From contig NZ_JADBEB010000001.1 of NCBI RefSeq assembly GCF_014874095.1, forward strand, positions 7,564,001 to 7,628,000: a stretch of 64,000 nt of DNA, written 5' to 3'. Under the pieces are notes generated by a model. It had not been told where the DNA came from. It did no database searches and was given only the letters and a program-made list of their open reading frames with translations. Below, in pieces: positions 1 through 7,876 of this stretch. Both the position numbers and the translations under genes were made by a program. Origin of the DNA: Plantactinospora soyae (GTDB lineage: Bacteria; Actinomycetota; Actinomycetes; Mycobacteriales; Micromonosporaceae). Position 1 is the stretch's first letter. Each line of letters opens with the position of its first letter.

Positions 1-169
1 TGGCGGCGGTGGCGGCGACCACGGCCGCCGTACCGGCCGCCATCCACCAGCCCGTACGCCGGGACAACCGCGCCGACTGTCTCGACGTGTCCTCCCAGTC
101 GGTGGAGGTGACCGGCTGCTCGGCCTGGTCCACGGCGTCGGGACCCTCCGCCGATACCTCTCGGCTCAC
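1..169 (-). CDS. N-terminus of a membrane-anchored protein, probably an efflux periplasmic adaptor (partial)
   Basis: Only the first 56 codons lie in the window; the rest runs off the left edge. The GTG start at 169 overlaps the TGA of the upstream lipoprotein gene (GTGA), so the two are translationally coupled. The visible part is a polar Asp/Glu/Ser-rich cytoplasmic stretch of about 40 residues, then an Arg-rich turn (LSRRTGWW) and the start of an Ala/Val-rich membrane helix. In actinomycetes a lipoprotein next to an OmpR/EnvZ pair is often followed by a peptidoglycan-binding HlyD-like adaptor and MacB-type ABC genes. The adaptor call rests on that context, not on a visible domain. Confidence 0.5.
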   Translation of the reverse strand, partial: MSREVSAEGPDAVDQAEQPVTSTDWEDTSRQSARLSRRTGWWMAAGTAAVVAATAA

Positions 170-684
170 CGTGGGGCGCCAGCGGGGCTGGAACCGTGGA
201 CGCCCGGCTTGCCCTTGCCCATCTGCGCCAGGCATTCGTTGGTGTCGCTCTTGAACTTGACCGGATCGCTGTTCACCCGGGGCGCGATCGCACGGTCCGG
301 CTGCGGGTCCGGTACGTCGTAGCCACGGGCCCGCAGGCACTGCGCCAGCTTGAGCGCGTCGTCCATGGCCTGTGGGTTCTCCTGCTTGAGGTCCTGCTGC
401 GGGGCGTGCTGCCGGCACGCCTCCTTGGCGGCCGTCATCTTCGCGTCGTCCTTGCCGCCATCGGTGTCCGCCCCGGCGGCGGGACTCTGGCCCGGGTCCG
501 GAACGTTGACGCCCTGTTCCCGCATGCATTGCGCCCAGCGCAGCATCCGGTCGTCGACACTCGTGGTGACGGGCGCCCCGGCCGGGCCGCCCCCGCTGTT
601 GTCGCTCCCGCCGCAGCCGGCAAGCACGAGCGTCGCCACGGACGCCAGCACGATCCCGGTCGTCGATGGAAGTCTCATCACCAT
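166..684 (-). CDS. Lipoprotein with a duplicated AQC-x-R-x-x-G-x-x-VPDP motif
   Basis: A 172-residue exported lipoprotein. The start is the ATG at 684, preceded by GAGAGG at a suitable distance. A hydrophobic signal segment ends in the lipobox LAGC, so Cys24 would be lipidated, and a Gly/Ser-rich tether follows. The mature part has two related blocks, WAQCMREQGVNVPDP and LAQCLRARGYDVPDP, each with one Cys, plus a third Cys-containing helix between them (EACRQHAP), suggesting disulfides outside the cell. The function of this family is unknown. It overlaps the next gene by 4 bp and is divergent from the two-component operon at 844, which may regulate it. Confidence 0.75.
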   Translation of the reverse strand: MVMRLPSTTGIVLASVATLVLAGCGGSDNSGGGPAGAPVTTSVDDRMLRWAQCMREQGVNVPDPGQSPAAGADTDGGKDDAKMTAAKEACRQHAPQQDLKQENPQAMDDALKLAQCLRARGYDVPDPQPDRAIAPRVNSDPVKFKSDTNECLAQMGKGKPGVHGSSPAGAPR

Positions 685-843
685 CACGTCCTCTCGTTCG
701 GGCGTTTCGGCCACCGTGGCCCGCCCAGACGCCAGGTGTAGCAAAGCGGACGTTGCGTCCCGGTTTCCTGCCGTGATAACTGGGACGAAACGTGCCGCGA
801 CATAGCATGACCACAGGTGTCATGGCGCATCGGAGGGTTTTTC

Positions 844-1497
844 ATGCGGGTACTGGTGGCCGAGGACGAACGGGTACTTGCCGACTATGTGGCCGAGGGC
901 CTGCGCCGCCGGTCGATGGCGGTCGACGTGGCCTACGACGGCATCGGTGCGCGGGATCGACTCGCGTACAACGACTACGACGTACTGGTGCTGGATCGCG
1001 ACCTGCCGGGGATACACGGCGACGACGTCTGCCGTGAACTGGTCCGCGAGGGCGCCCGAACCCGGATCCTGATGCTCACCGCCGCCGGGGCGGTGCGGGA
1101 TCGGGTGGAGGGGCTCGGGATCGGGGCCGACGACTACCTGGCCAAGCCGTTCGACTACGCGGAACTGGTGGCCCGGGTCCAGGCGCTGGGGCGCCGCGCC
1201 CAGCCGGCGGTACCGCCGGTGCTGCAACGGCAGGGAGTCATGCTCGACAGTGCCCGGATGCAGGCCTTTCGCGACGGGGTCTACCTGCCACTGTCCCGCA
1301 AGGAGTTCGCCGTCCTGGAGGTCCTGATGCGGGCGGGTGGAACGGTGGTCAGCACCAGCGAGCTGCTGGAACGCGCCTGGGACGAGAACGCGGACCCGTT
1401 CACCAGCGCGGTTCGGGTCACGATGAGCAAGTTGCGGGCGAAGCTGGGCGAGCCCAACGTCATCGAGACCGTCGCCGGCGCCGGCTATCGCATCTAG
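844..1497 (+). CDS. OmpR/PhoB-family response regulator
   Basis: A 217-residue transcription regulator. The ATG at 844 is preceded by GGAGG at about 833. The N-terminal receiver has the acidic pair E7-D8, the phospho-acceptor Asp51 in VLVLDRDLPG, a Thr in LMLTAAG, and the conserved Lys in DDYLAKPF. The C-terminal winged helix (about 125-217) has the usual LSRKEFAVLEVLM and VRVTMSKLRAKLG helices. The kinase gene starts 4 bp after its stop, so the pair forms one operon. Likely targets are the divergent lipoprotein/adaptor genes or the membrane genes just downstream; the sequence does not decide. Confidence 0.93.
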   Translation: MRVLVAEDERVLADYVAEGLRRRSMAVDVAYDGIGARDRLAYNDYDVLVLDRDLPGIHGDDVCRELVREGARTRILMLTAAGAVRDRVEGLGIGADDYLAKPFDYAELVARVQALGRRAQPAVPPVLQRQGVMLDSARMQAFRDGVYLPLSRKEFAVLEVLMRAGGTVVSTSELLERAWDENADPFTSAVRVTMSKLRAKLGEPNVIETVAGAGYRI

Positions 1498-1501
1498 CGC
1501 C

Positions 1502-2725
1502 ATGGCCAGACTCCTGCCGATCCTCCTGCGTCGCCCACGACCGACTGTCCGGGCACGCCTCGCCGCCCTGTACGGCGGGCTCTTCCTGGCCACCGGTACG
1601 ACGCTGGTGGCGATCGTGTACCTGCTGCTGCGCAAGCTCGTCTACGCCAAGCACCACCGCATGATGCTGTCGGAGGAGGCGAAGCGCAGCCTGGCGGCCG
1701 AGAAGACGCCGGGCAAGACGCCGTCCACGAGTGGCGCCGAGGCCCAGCTGAATGACCTTGCCCAGGCCACCGCGGACGTCCGCGACGAGATGCTACGCAA
1801 CCTGTTGATCGTCTCCGTGGTCTCACTGGCCGTGCTGGCGTTGCTGACGGTGCTGCTGAGCTGGTGGCTCGTCGGCCGGGCACTTCGGCCACTGCGCCGG
1901 ATCGTCGCGACCGCCCGCCGGCTGTCCGTGGAGAACCTCGACGAGCGGATCGCGCTCTCCGGTCCCGACGACGAACTGAAGGAACTCGCCGACACCTTCG
2001 ACGACATGCTGGCCAGGCTGGAGGACGCGTACGCCGGGCAGCGCCGGTTCGTCGCCAACGCGTCACACGAACTTCGCACGCCGCTGGCGATCCAGCGTGC
2101 CGCCATCCAGATCGGTCTCGCCGATCCCGCGCCGGAACCGATCGCCAAGGTCCGCGAGGAACTTCTCGTCGCCAACCGGCGCACCGAGCGGCTCATCGAG
2201 GGACTGCTCCTGCTCGCCCAGAGCGAACCCGAACTTACCCATCGGGAGCCGGTGGCTCTGGACCGGCTCGCGAGCGAGGTGGCCGAACGGCAGGCTGAGT
2301 ACGCGCGGGCGGCCGGTGTCCGGATCGACGTCGATGTCCAACCGACCGAGGTCGCCGGTGATCCGGTTCTGCTCGCCCCGTTGATCGAGAACCTGGTCCA
2401 GAACGCGGTGCGGTACAACCGGTCGGGCGGCAGCGTACGGATCAGCGTCAGTCCGTACGACGGCGTACGGGTCCGCAACACCGGCCCGGCCGTACCCGAG
2501 GACGAGATACCCGAGTTGTTCGAGCCGTTCCGTCGGGGCGGGCTGCGGCGGACCCGCTCCGGCGACGGGGCCGGACTCGGACTGTCGATCGTGCGCGCGA
2601 TCGCCAGGGCACACCACGGCACGGTGTCGGCTCGACCGAACCCGGGCGGCGGGCTGGAGGTCGAGGTACGGCTGCCGGTGTCGACGCCGGCCGCCGTCGA
2701 GTCGAAGGGAGTACTTCTTCGGTGA
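1502..2725 (+). CDS. Sensor histidine kinase (HAMP-HisKA-HATPase)
   Basis: A 407-residue membrane kinase and partner of the regulator at 844. It has a first membrane helix at about 20-45, a short extracellular loop of about 55 residues, a second helix at about 98-122, then a HAMP linker. The H-box is HELRTPLAIQ with phospho-acceptor His189. The N-box is ENLVQNAVRYN and the G-box GDGAGLGLSIV. The small loop suggests sensing in or near the membrane. The stop codon overlaps the GTG of the MauE-like gene (GTGA), which ties the two-component system to the redox pair behind it. Confidence 0.93.
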   Translation: MARLLPILLRRPRPTVRARLAALYGGLFLATGTTLVAIVYLLLRKLVYAKHHRMMLSEEAKRSLAAEKTPGKTPSTSGAEAQLNDLAQATADVRDEMLRNLLIVSVVSLAVLALLTVLLSWWLVGRALRPLRRIVATARRLSVENLDERIALSGPDDELKELADTFDDMLARLEDAYAGQRRFVANASHELRTPLAIQRAAIQIGLADPAPEPIAKVREELLVANRRTERLIEGLLLLAQSEPELTHREPVALDRLASEVAERQAEYARAAGVRIDVDVQPTEVAGDPVLLAPLIENLVQNAVRYNRSGGSVRISVSPYDGVRVRNTGPAVPEDEIPELFEPFRRGGLRRTRSGDGAGLGLSIVRAIARAHHGTVSARPNPGGGLEVEVRLPVSTPAAVESKGVLLR

Positions 2726-3303
2726 TCGAATTCGTCGTGGTCCTCGCGGCGGGCGCCCGGTTCGCGGTCGGGTTCACCCTGCTCGCGTCCGGTGCCGCCA
2801 AGGCACGTGATCCGGTGGGCTTCATCCGGGGCGTCCGCGACTACCGGCTGGTACCCGACCGGCTCGGACCGGTGGTCGCGGTCGGCGTGCTCTGCGCCGA
2901 ACTGGTGGTCGGGATGGCCCTGCTGGCCGGGATGATGCTGGCCTGGGCGGCAGCCGGAGCGGTGGCCCTGGGCCTGGTCTTCACGGCGGCGATAGCCGTC
3001 AACCTACGTCGTCGTCGACCCCTGCCGTGCTACTGCTTCGGGCCGGGCGAGTCCATCTCGGCGCGATCACTCGTCCGGGCCGCCGCTCTGGTCATCGCCG
3101 CCGCCGCCGTCCTGTCGGCCGGGTGGACCGGTGCCGATCTGACGGCACCGACGCTTCCCGCCACCCTGCTACAGGCCACGGTGGGGCTCGGCCTGTTGGC
3201 GATCATGAGCTGGCTGCTCGTCCTGCCCGAACTGCGGTCGCTGCGCGCGGCGCCCGGTCCGCTGGCCACCGCGGCAGCGTCGTCGTCCGAATCCCCTCGG
3301 TAG
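2722..3303 (+). CDS. MauE/DoxX-like redox-associated membrane protein
   Basis: A 193-residue integral membrane protein with about four helices. The first block (LLASGAAKARDPVGFIRGV followed by DYRLVP) is typical of MauE-type proteins, known from methylamine dehydrogenase maturation and from quinone-linked thiol oxidation systems. A Cys pair in PLPCYCFGPGE lies at a loop between helices, as in MauE relatives. It starts at a GTG inside the kinase stop codon and is followed 12 bp later by a thioredoxin-fold gene, the usual MauE-MauD pairing. I infer that the pair passes electrons or disulfides across the membrane, possibly to the two Cys of the peptide at 9109. Confidence 0.82.
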   Translation: MIEFVVVLAAGARFAVGFTLLASGAAKARDPVGFIRGVRDYRLVPDRLGPVVAVGVLCAELVVGMALLAGMMLAWAAAGAVALGLVFTAAIAVNLRRRRPLPCYCFGPGESISARSLVRAAALVIAAAAVLSAGWTGADLTAPTLPATLLQATVGLGLLAIMSWLLVLPELRSLRAAPGPLATAAASSSESPR

Positions 3304-3315
3304 GAGGAACCTGAG

Positions 3316-3894
3316 ATGCCGACCTCGACGCTCTTCTCAGTCAGCTACGGGGTGCTGTGGCTCATCGTGCTCGCGCAGACGTACGTACTGTTGAAGATCA
3401 TCCGGGGCCGCGGCATCTCCGTCGGTGCGGCCGGCGGCGGTGCGGACCGGCCGGCCGAGCCGCTGCCGGCCGGATCTCCCGCACCCGACTTCAAGGCACC
3501 GCAGTTGGGCCAGGCAGAGTTCCTCAACAGCCACCGGTTGCGGGGCAACCGGGTACTGCTGGCGTTCGTCGGCCCGGACTGCTTCGTCTGCGCGAGGTCG
3601 ACACCGGCGCTGCAAAAAATCTCCCACGTCACCGAGGCGAAGCTCATCCTCGTCTGCCTGGGGCCGGCCGACCGGTGTACCGACTTCGTCGCCCGCTATG
3701 CGCCAACCGCCGTCGCACTGCACGACGAGACCGGTGCGCTGGCCCAGCGGTTCCGCGCCTCGAAGACACCGGCCGCCGTACTGCTCGACGAGGCGTGGCG
3801 GATCCTCCAGTACGGCGCACCGGTCGACGCGGACGGCCAGTGGAAGTTCTCCACGCCGCCGAAGTCCACACCCGACCCTGTCGGTCAGCGTTGA
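3316..3894 (+). CDS. Membrane-anchored thioredoxin-fold protein (MauD/TlpA-like)
   Basis: A 192-residue protein with an N-terminal anchor (about 8-28) and an exported thioredoxin-like domain. The redox motif is Cys89-Phe-Val-Cys92 in FVGPDCFVCARS, and a cis-Pro-type TPAAVLLDE segment follows near 155. The ATG at 3316 has AGGAGG in front. It pairs with the MauE-like protein and would act on thiols at the outer face of the membrane. Its 3' end overlaps the convergent ABC transporter gene by 10 bp. Relatives reduce or oxidise Cys pairs in secreted enzymes; the substrate here is not known. Confidence 0.85.
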   Translation: MPTSTLFSVSYGVLWLIVLAQTYVLLKIIRGRGISVGAAGGGADRPAEPLPAGSPAPDFKAPQLGQAEFLNSHRLRGNRVLLAFVGPDCFVCARSTPALQKISHVTEAKLILVCLGPADRCTDFVARYAPTAVALHDETGALAQRFRASKTPAAVLLDEAWRILQYGAPVDADGQWKFSTPPKSTPDPVGQR

Positions 3895-5903
3895 CCCGCG
3901 GGCGCCTGCGCGTACGCCGCCGCCTGCATGGTGAACAGTTCGGCGTACTCGCCGTCGTGCCGCATCAGCTCCTCGTGCGTACCCTCCTCGACCAATTGAC
4001 CCCCGTCGAGCATCAGAATCCGGTCGGCTCGCCGGACCGTGGAGAAGCGGTGCGAGACGTAGACCGTCGTACGCCCCTCGGCCAGCTGCCCGAGCCGGTC
4101 GAACAGCTCGTGCTCGGCGCGGGCGTCGAGGGCCGATGTCGGTTCGTCGAGCAGCAGGACCGGTGTGTCCCGCATGAAGGCGCGGCTGAGAGCGACCTTC
4201 TGCCACTCCCCGCCGGAGAGTTCGACACCGCGCGCGAACCATTTGCCGAGCGGTGTGTCGAAGCCGTCCGGCAGATCGGCGAGCAGGTCGAGGGCGCCCG
4301 CCTTCCCGGCCGATGCCTCGATCCTGGCCCGGTCGTCCAGGTGCCGTACGTCGCCGAGCCCGATGTTCTCCGCGGCCGTGGCCTGGTACGCCACGAAGTC
4401 CTGCAGCATCACGCCGATGCTGCCCCGCAACTCGTCCGGATCCAGCTCACGCAGGTCGACCCCGTCGATGGTGATCCGCCCCGCGCTGGGGTCGTAGAGC
4501 CGGGCGACGAGCTTGACGACGGTCGACTTGCCCGCCCCGTTGCGGCCGACCAGGGCGACCGTCTGGCCCGACCGGATCTCGAAGCTCAGGTCGGTCAGTG
4601 CGGGGTGGTCCGAGCCCGGATAGCTGAAGCTGACGTTCTCGAACACGACATGGCCGCGCAGCGGGCTGGGCAGCGGGCGCGGATGCGCGGGCCGGGTCGC
4701 CACCGGGGTGGCCAGCAGGTGGTAGAGCGTGTCGAGGTAGAGGTTGTTCTCGTACACGCTGGTCAGGCCGCCGAACAGGCTCTGGACCGCCGTCTGCAGC
4801 GCGGTGGCGGCGGCGGTGTAGAGGATCAGGTCGCCGAGGGTGAGCCGACCGGACACCGCGCCCAGCGCCACGTACAGGAAGGTGAGCGAACCGGCCAGAA
4901 CCGCGACCATGCTCCACGCGCAGCCGATCAGATATCGGGCGGTGACCAGCCGACGCTGCCGGGCGTAGAAGATCCCGCCGAGGAGGCGGAATCGGTCCAC
5001 CAGGTACCCGCCCAAGCCGAACAGTTGCGTTTCCTTCGCGTACCTGTCCGTGGTGACCAGGCTCGACAGATACTCCATCCGCCGCCGGATCGGTGAGGCC
5101 CACAAGGTGACGAGAAATCCGCGTTGCCCGTAGCGGGCATCGGAAATGAACGCGGGAACCGGCGCCAGCAACGCGACGAGCGCGAGCCACGGACTCAGGC
5201 CGACAAGGAGTGCGACCATGCTGGCAAATGTCAGTGCGGCCTGACAGAGCCCGAATACGCTACCGACCATCGCCACCGGCCGGGTGGTCGCCTCCTGTTG
5301 AGCCTGGCGGAGCAGATCGTACGACTTCGAGCCTTCGAAGAATGCCAGGTCCAGTTTGCTGGCATGGGTCATCACCTTGAGCCGGATCGACAGTGTCATA
5401 CGCTCCTGGAGCAATTGCCGCGTCATTGCGTTGACCGCCGTGGCGAGCGAACTCGTCCCGAAGACGAGGAACTGGGCCAGGGTGAGCACGACGATCGCCT
5501 CGGTCCCGGTCAGTTCCGGCGAGCGCAGCGTCAGTCCTGGCAGTGACACGCTGAGTACCTGCAGGTCAGGAAGTTGATCGGCGCGGGCCTGAAGGGTCCG
5601 CACGACGGTGTCGACCAGCATCCGCACCAGGTACGCGGCGGCCGCCGGCACCAGACCCGCCACCACCGTGCCGGCGGCCAGACCGAGAGTCAGCCGCGGG
5701 CTGGCCTGCCAGACCAGCGCGAGTACTCGCGGCACCCCACGCAGCGTCCCGCCGATCGTGGCGCCGAGCCGACGCAGTCGGGAACGGATGTCGCGGCGAG
5801 CCGGCTGAGGTGGCGATTCGGGTGCGTCGGATTCGCCGGTGAAGCCGCTCCAGGGAGAAGCCGAGGGCTCGTCCTTGCGGATGAAAAACTGCATCGACTT
5901 CAT
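3885..5903 (-). CDS. ABC transporter with fused membrane and ATPase domains
   Basis: A 672-residue half-transporter: an N-terminal cytoplasmic tail of about 65 residues, six membrane helices (about 70-370), then the ATPase. Visible motifs are Walker A GRNGAGKST, signature LSGGEWQKVALSR, Walker B VLLLDEPTSALD and the switch His in VYVSHRFSTV. There is no N-terminal C39 peptidase domain, so it would export an already cut or uncut peptide. SD GTGGAGG precedes the ATG. It faces the S9 peptidase gene across 119 bp, a shared promoter region. Such MsbA/LanT-like exporters are common in RiPP loci; export of the small peptide at 9109 is an inference. Confidence 0.88.
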   Translation of the reverse strand: MKSMQFFIRKDEPSASPWSGFTGESDAPESPPQPARRDIRSRLRRLGATIGGTLRGVPRVLALVWQASPRLTLGLAAGTVVAGLVPAAAAYLVRMLVDTVVRTLQARADQLPDLQVLSVSLPGLTLRSPELTGTEAIVVLTLAQFLVFGTSSLATAVNAMTRQLLQERMTLSIRLKVMTHASKLDLAFFEGSKSYDLLRQAQQEATTRPVAMVGSVFGLCQAALTFASMVALLVGLSPWLALVALLAPVPAFISDARYGQRGFLVTLWASPIRRRMEYLSSLVTTDRYAKETQLFGLGGYLVDRFRLLGGIFYARQRRLVTARYLIGCAWSMVAVLAGSLTFLYVALGAVSGRLTLGDLILYTAAATALQTAVQSLFGGLTSVYENNLYLDTLYHLLATPVATRPAHPRPLPSPLRGHVVFENVSFSYPGSDHPALTDLSFEIRSGQTVALVGRNGAGKSTVVKLVARLYDPSAGRITIDGVDLRELDPDELRGSIGVMLQDFVAYQATAAENIGLGDVRHLDDRARIEASAGKAGALDLLADLPDGFDTPLGKWFARGVELSGGEWQKVALSRAFMRDTPVLLLDEPTSALDARAEHELFDRLGQLAEGRTTVYVSHRFSTVRRADRILMLDGGQLVEEGTHEELMRHDGEYAELFTMQAAAYAQAPAGQR

Positions 5904-6022
5904 GTTGCCTCCACTGTGGTGAGCGTCGTACGTCGATGTGCAGCATTCGCAAAAGCTGCCCGGACAGGAACTCCACCGGAGGGTCGCCGGACGTCTGGCG
6001 AGACGGTAATGTGAAAGTCACT

Positions 6023-7876
6023 ATGAAGCCTCCGGACCTCATTCCGCGTAGCGTCCTGTTCGCTAATCCCGCCCGACTCAGTCCGGCACTGTCGCCCTCC
6101 GGAAAACACATCGCCTATCTGGCGCCCGTCAACGGTGTACTCAACATCTGGGTGGGCGAATCCGATGGTGTCGACTACCGTCCGGTCACCGAGGACTCCG
6201 ACCGTGGCATCAACGCCTTCTTCTGGGCGCACGACGGGCGGCACCTCATGTACCTCCAGGACCGCAATGGCGACGAGAACATGCACCTCTACGCCGTCGA
6301 CATCGATTCGGGACAGGCCCGGGAACTCACCCCGTTCCCCGGGGTGAAGGCGGGTCTGGCCGGTCTCAGCCGGCGGGTCCCCGGGCACGTGCTCGTGACG
6401 ATGAATCGCCGCACCCGGCACCGCTACGACGTGTACCGGATCGAGATCGCCACCGGCGAACTCGTCCTGGTCGCGGAGAACGAAGGCTTCGCCGGCTGGC
6501 TGACCGACCGCGACCTGCGGGTCCGCGGCGCCCTGGTCTGGGACGGCGACGGTGCCCGGTTGATGGTCCGGGACGACGAGCGGACACCCTGGCGTCCCCT
6601 GCACGGGGTCGGGCTCGAAGACGCGATGAAGATGCGCCCCCTCGGCTTCACCGCGGACGGAGAGAGTGTGCTGCTGCTCTCCTCGGCGGATGCCAACGCG
6701 ATCCGGCTGCTGCGGCTGGGCCTCGCCGGCGAGGTCGAGGTGGTGTACGCCGACCCACGGCATGACGTGGTGAACGTGCACGTCCGGCCCGACACCGGCC
6801 AGCCGGACCTGGTCGTCGTCCGCCGCGAGCGTTCCCACCTGGAGGTGCTGGACCCGAGGGCCGCCGACGACGTCGCGCGGCTGCGGGACATCTGTCGTGG
6901 TGACGTGACACTGCTCGGCCGCGACGACACCGACCGGTGGTGGCTGACGCAGGACAACATCGACGACGGCCCCGCCGGCTACCACCTCTTCGACCGGACC
7001 AGCGGCAAGGCCCGTTTTCTCTTCAGCCACCAGCCGGAGTTGGAGCGGTACGAGCTGGCCCGGATGGAGCCGTTCTCGTTCCTCGCCCGGGACGGTCTGA
7101 CCATCCACGGCTATCTCACGTTTCCACCGGGGCACCTCCGTCGAGGACTGCCGACCGTGCTGACCGTGCACGGCGGCCCGTGGGCCAGGGACGTGTGGGG
7201 CTTCCGAGCCGAGCCGCAGTGGTTGGCGAACCGGGGCTACCTCTGTATCCAGGTCAACTATCGGGGCTCGACCGGGTACGGGAAGGACTTCACCGACGCT
7301 GGCGACCGGGAGTGGGGCGGGCGGATGCAGGACGACCTGACCGATGCCGTGCACTGGGCGGTCCAACGCGGCTACGCCGATCCGGACCGGGTCGCCATCT
7401 ACGGCGCCTCGTACGGCGGCTACGCGGCGCTGGCGGGCGCCGCTTTCACCCCGGAGCTGTTCCGGTGCGCGGTGTCCGCCGCCGGTCCATCGGATCTGCG
7501 TACCTTCATCGGCGCCGGCTCGTACGCCAGGGTCATCGCGGCGCAGATGCGTCGACGGGTCGGCGACCCGGACCTCGATGCTGACTTCCTCTGGCTGCGG
7601 TCGCCGCTGTCGAGGGTGGATGAGATCCGGATTCCTCTGCTGATCGCGCAGGGCGCCAACGATCCGCGGGTACGGCGCGAGCAGTCGGAGCAGCTCGTCG
7701 CGGCCCTGCGCGAAAAGGAAATCCCCCACCAGTACCTTCTCTTTCCGGACGAAGGTCATGCGCTGGTCAGGCCCCGTAACCGGCTCGCCTTCTACACGGC
7801 GGTCGAACGCTTTCTGGCCGAACACCTCGGTGGGCGCTGCGAAGCAACGCCCACCGAGGATGAAGGTCCGTCATGA
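6023..7876 (+). CDS. S9-family prolyl-oligopeptidase-type serine peptidase
   Basis: A 617-residue cytoplasmic peptidase with no signal peptide. The N-terminal half (to about 340) has blade-like repeats with S-P/D-G turns (LSPALSPSGKHIAYL, WAHDGRHLMYL), as in acylaminoacyl peptidases. The C-terminal alpha/beta-hydrolase carries Ser463 in GASYGG, Asp547 in GANDPRV and His579 in DEGHAL, a complete triad. The oxyanion region is VHGGPWARD. A GTG at 6011 is an alternative start; neither has a strong SD. These enzymes cut peptides of up to about 30 residues, often after Pro, so this one could trim or mature the neighbouring 50-residue peptide. Confidence 0.88.
   Translation: MKPPDLIPRSVLFANPARLSPALSPSGKHIAYLAPVNGVLNIWVGESDGVDYRPVTEDSDRGINAFFWAHDGRHLMYLQDRNGDENMHLYAVDIDSGQARELTPFPGVKAGLAGLSRRVPGHVLVTMNRRTRHRYDVYRIEIATGELVLVAENEGFAGWLTDRDLRVRGALVWDGDGARLMVRDDERTPWRPLHGVGLEDAMKMRPLGFTADGESVLLLSSADANAIRLLRLGLAGEVEVVYADPRHDVVNVHVRPDTGQPDLVVVRRERSHLEVLDPRAADDVARLRDICRGDVTLLGRDDTDRWWLTQDNIDDGPAGYHLFDRTSGKARFLFSHQPELERYELARMEPFSFLARDGLTIHGYLTFPPGHLRRGLPTVLTVHGGPWARDVWGFRAEPQWLANRGYLCIQVNYRGSTGYGKDFTDAGDREWGGRMQDDLTDAVHWAVQRGYADPDRVAIYGASYGGYAALAGAAFTPELFRCAVSAAGPSDLRTFIGAGSYARVIAAQMRRRVGDPDLDADFLWLRSPLSRVDEIRIPLLIAQGANDPRVRREQSEQLVAALREKEIPHQYLLFPDEGHALVRPRNRLAFYTAVERFLAEHLGGRCEATPTEDEGPS
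7825..7859. terminator. 12-bp inverted repeat inside the 3' end of the S9 peptidase gene
   Basis: CCTCGGTGGGCG (7825-7836) pairs perfectly with CGCCCACCGAGG (7848-7859) across an 11-nt loop. It is encoded by the last codons before the TGA at 7874 and lies at the convergence point with the oxygenase gene, whose stop shares the palindrome TCATGA. It could terminate transcription from both sides. There is no T-tract, as is common in actinomycetes. Confidence 0.55.

Noticed and set aside
5566-6111. Leftward frame spanning the start region of the ABC transporter gene.
   Set aside because: It overlaps both the exporter and the peptidase genes in other frames and has no SD site or recognisable content. 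I also looked here for a second precursor peptide and found none.
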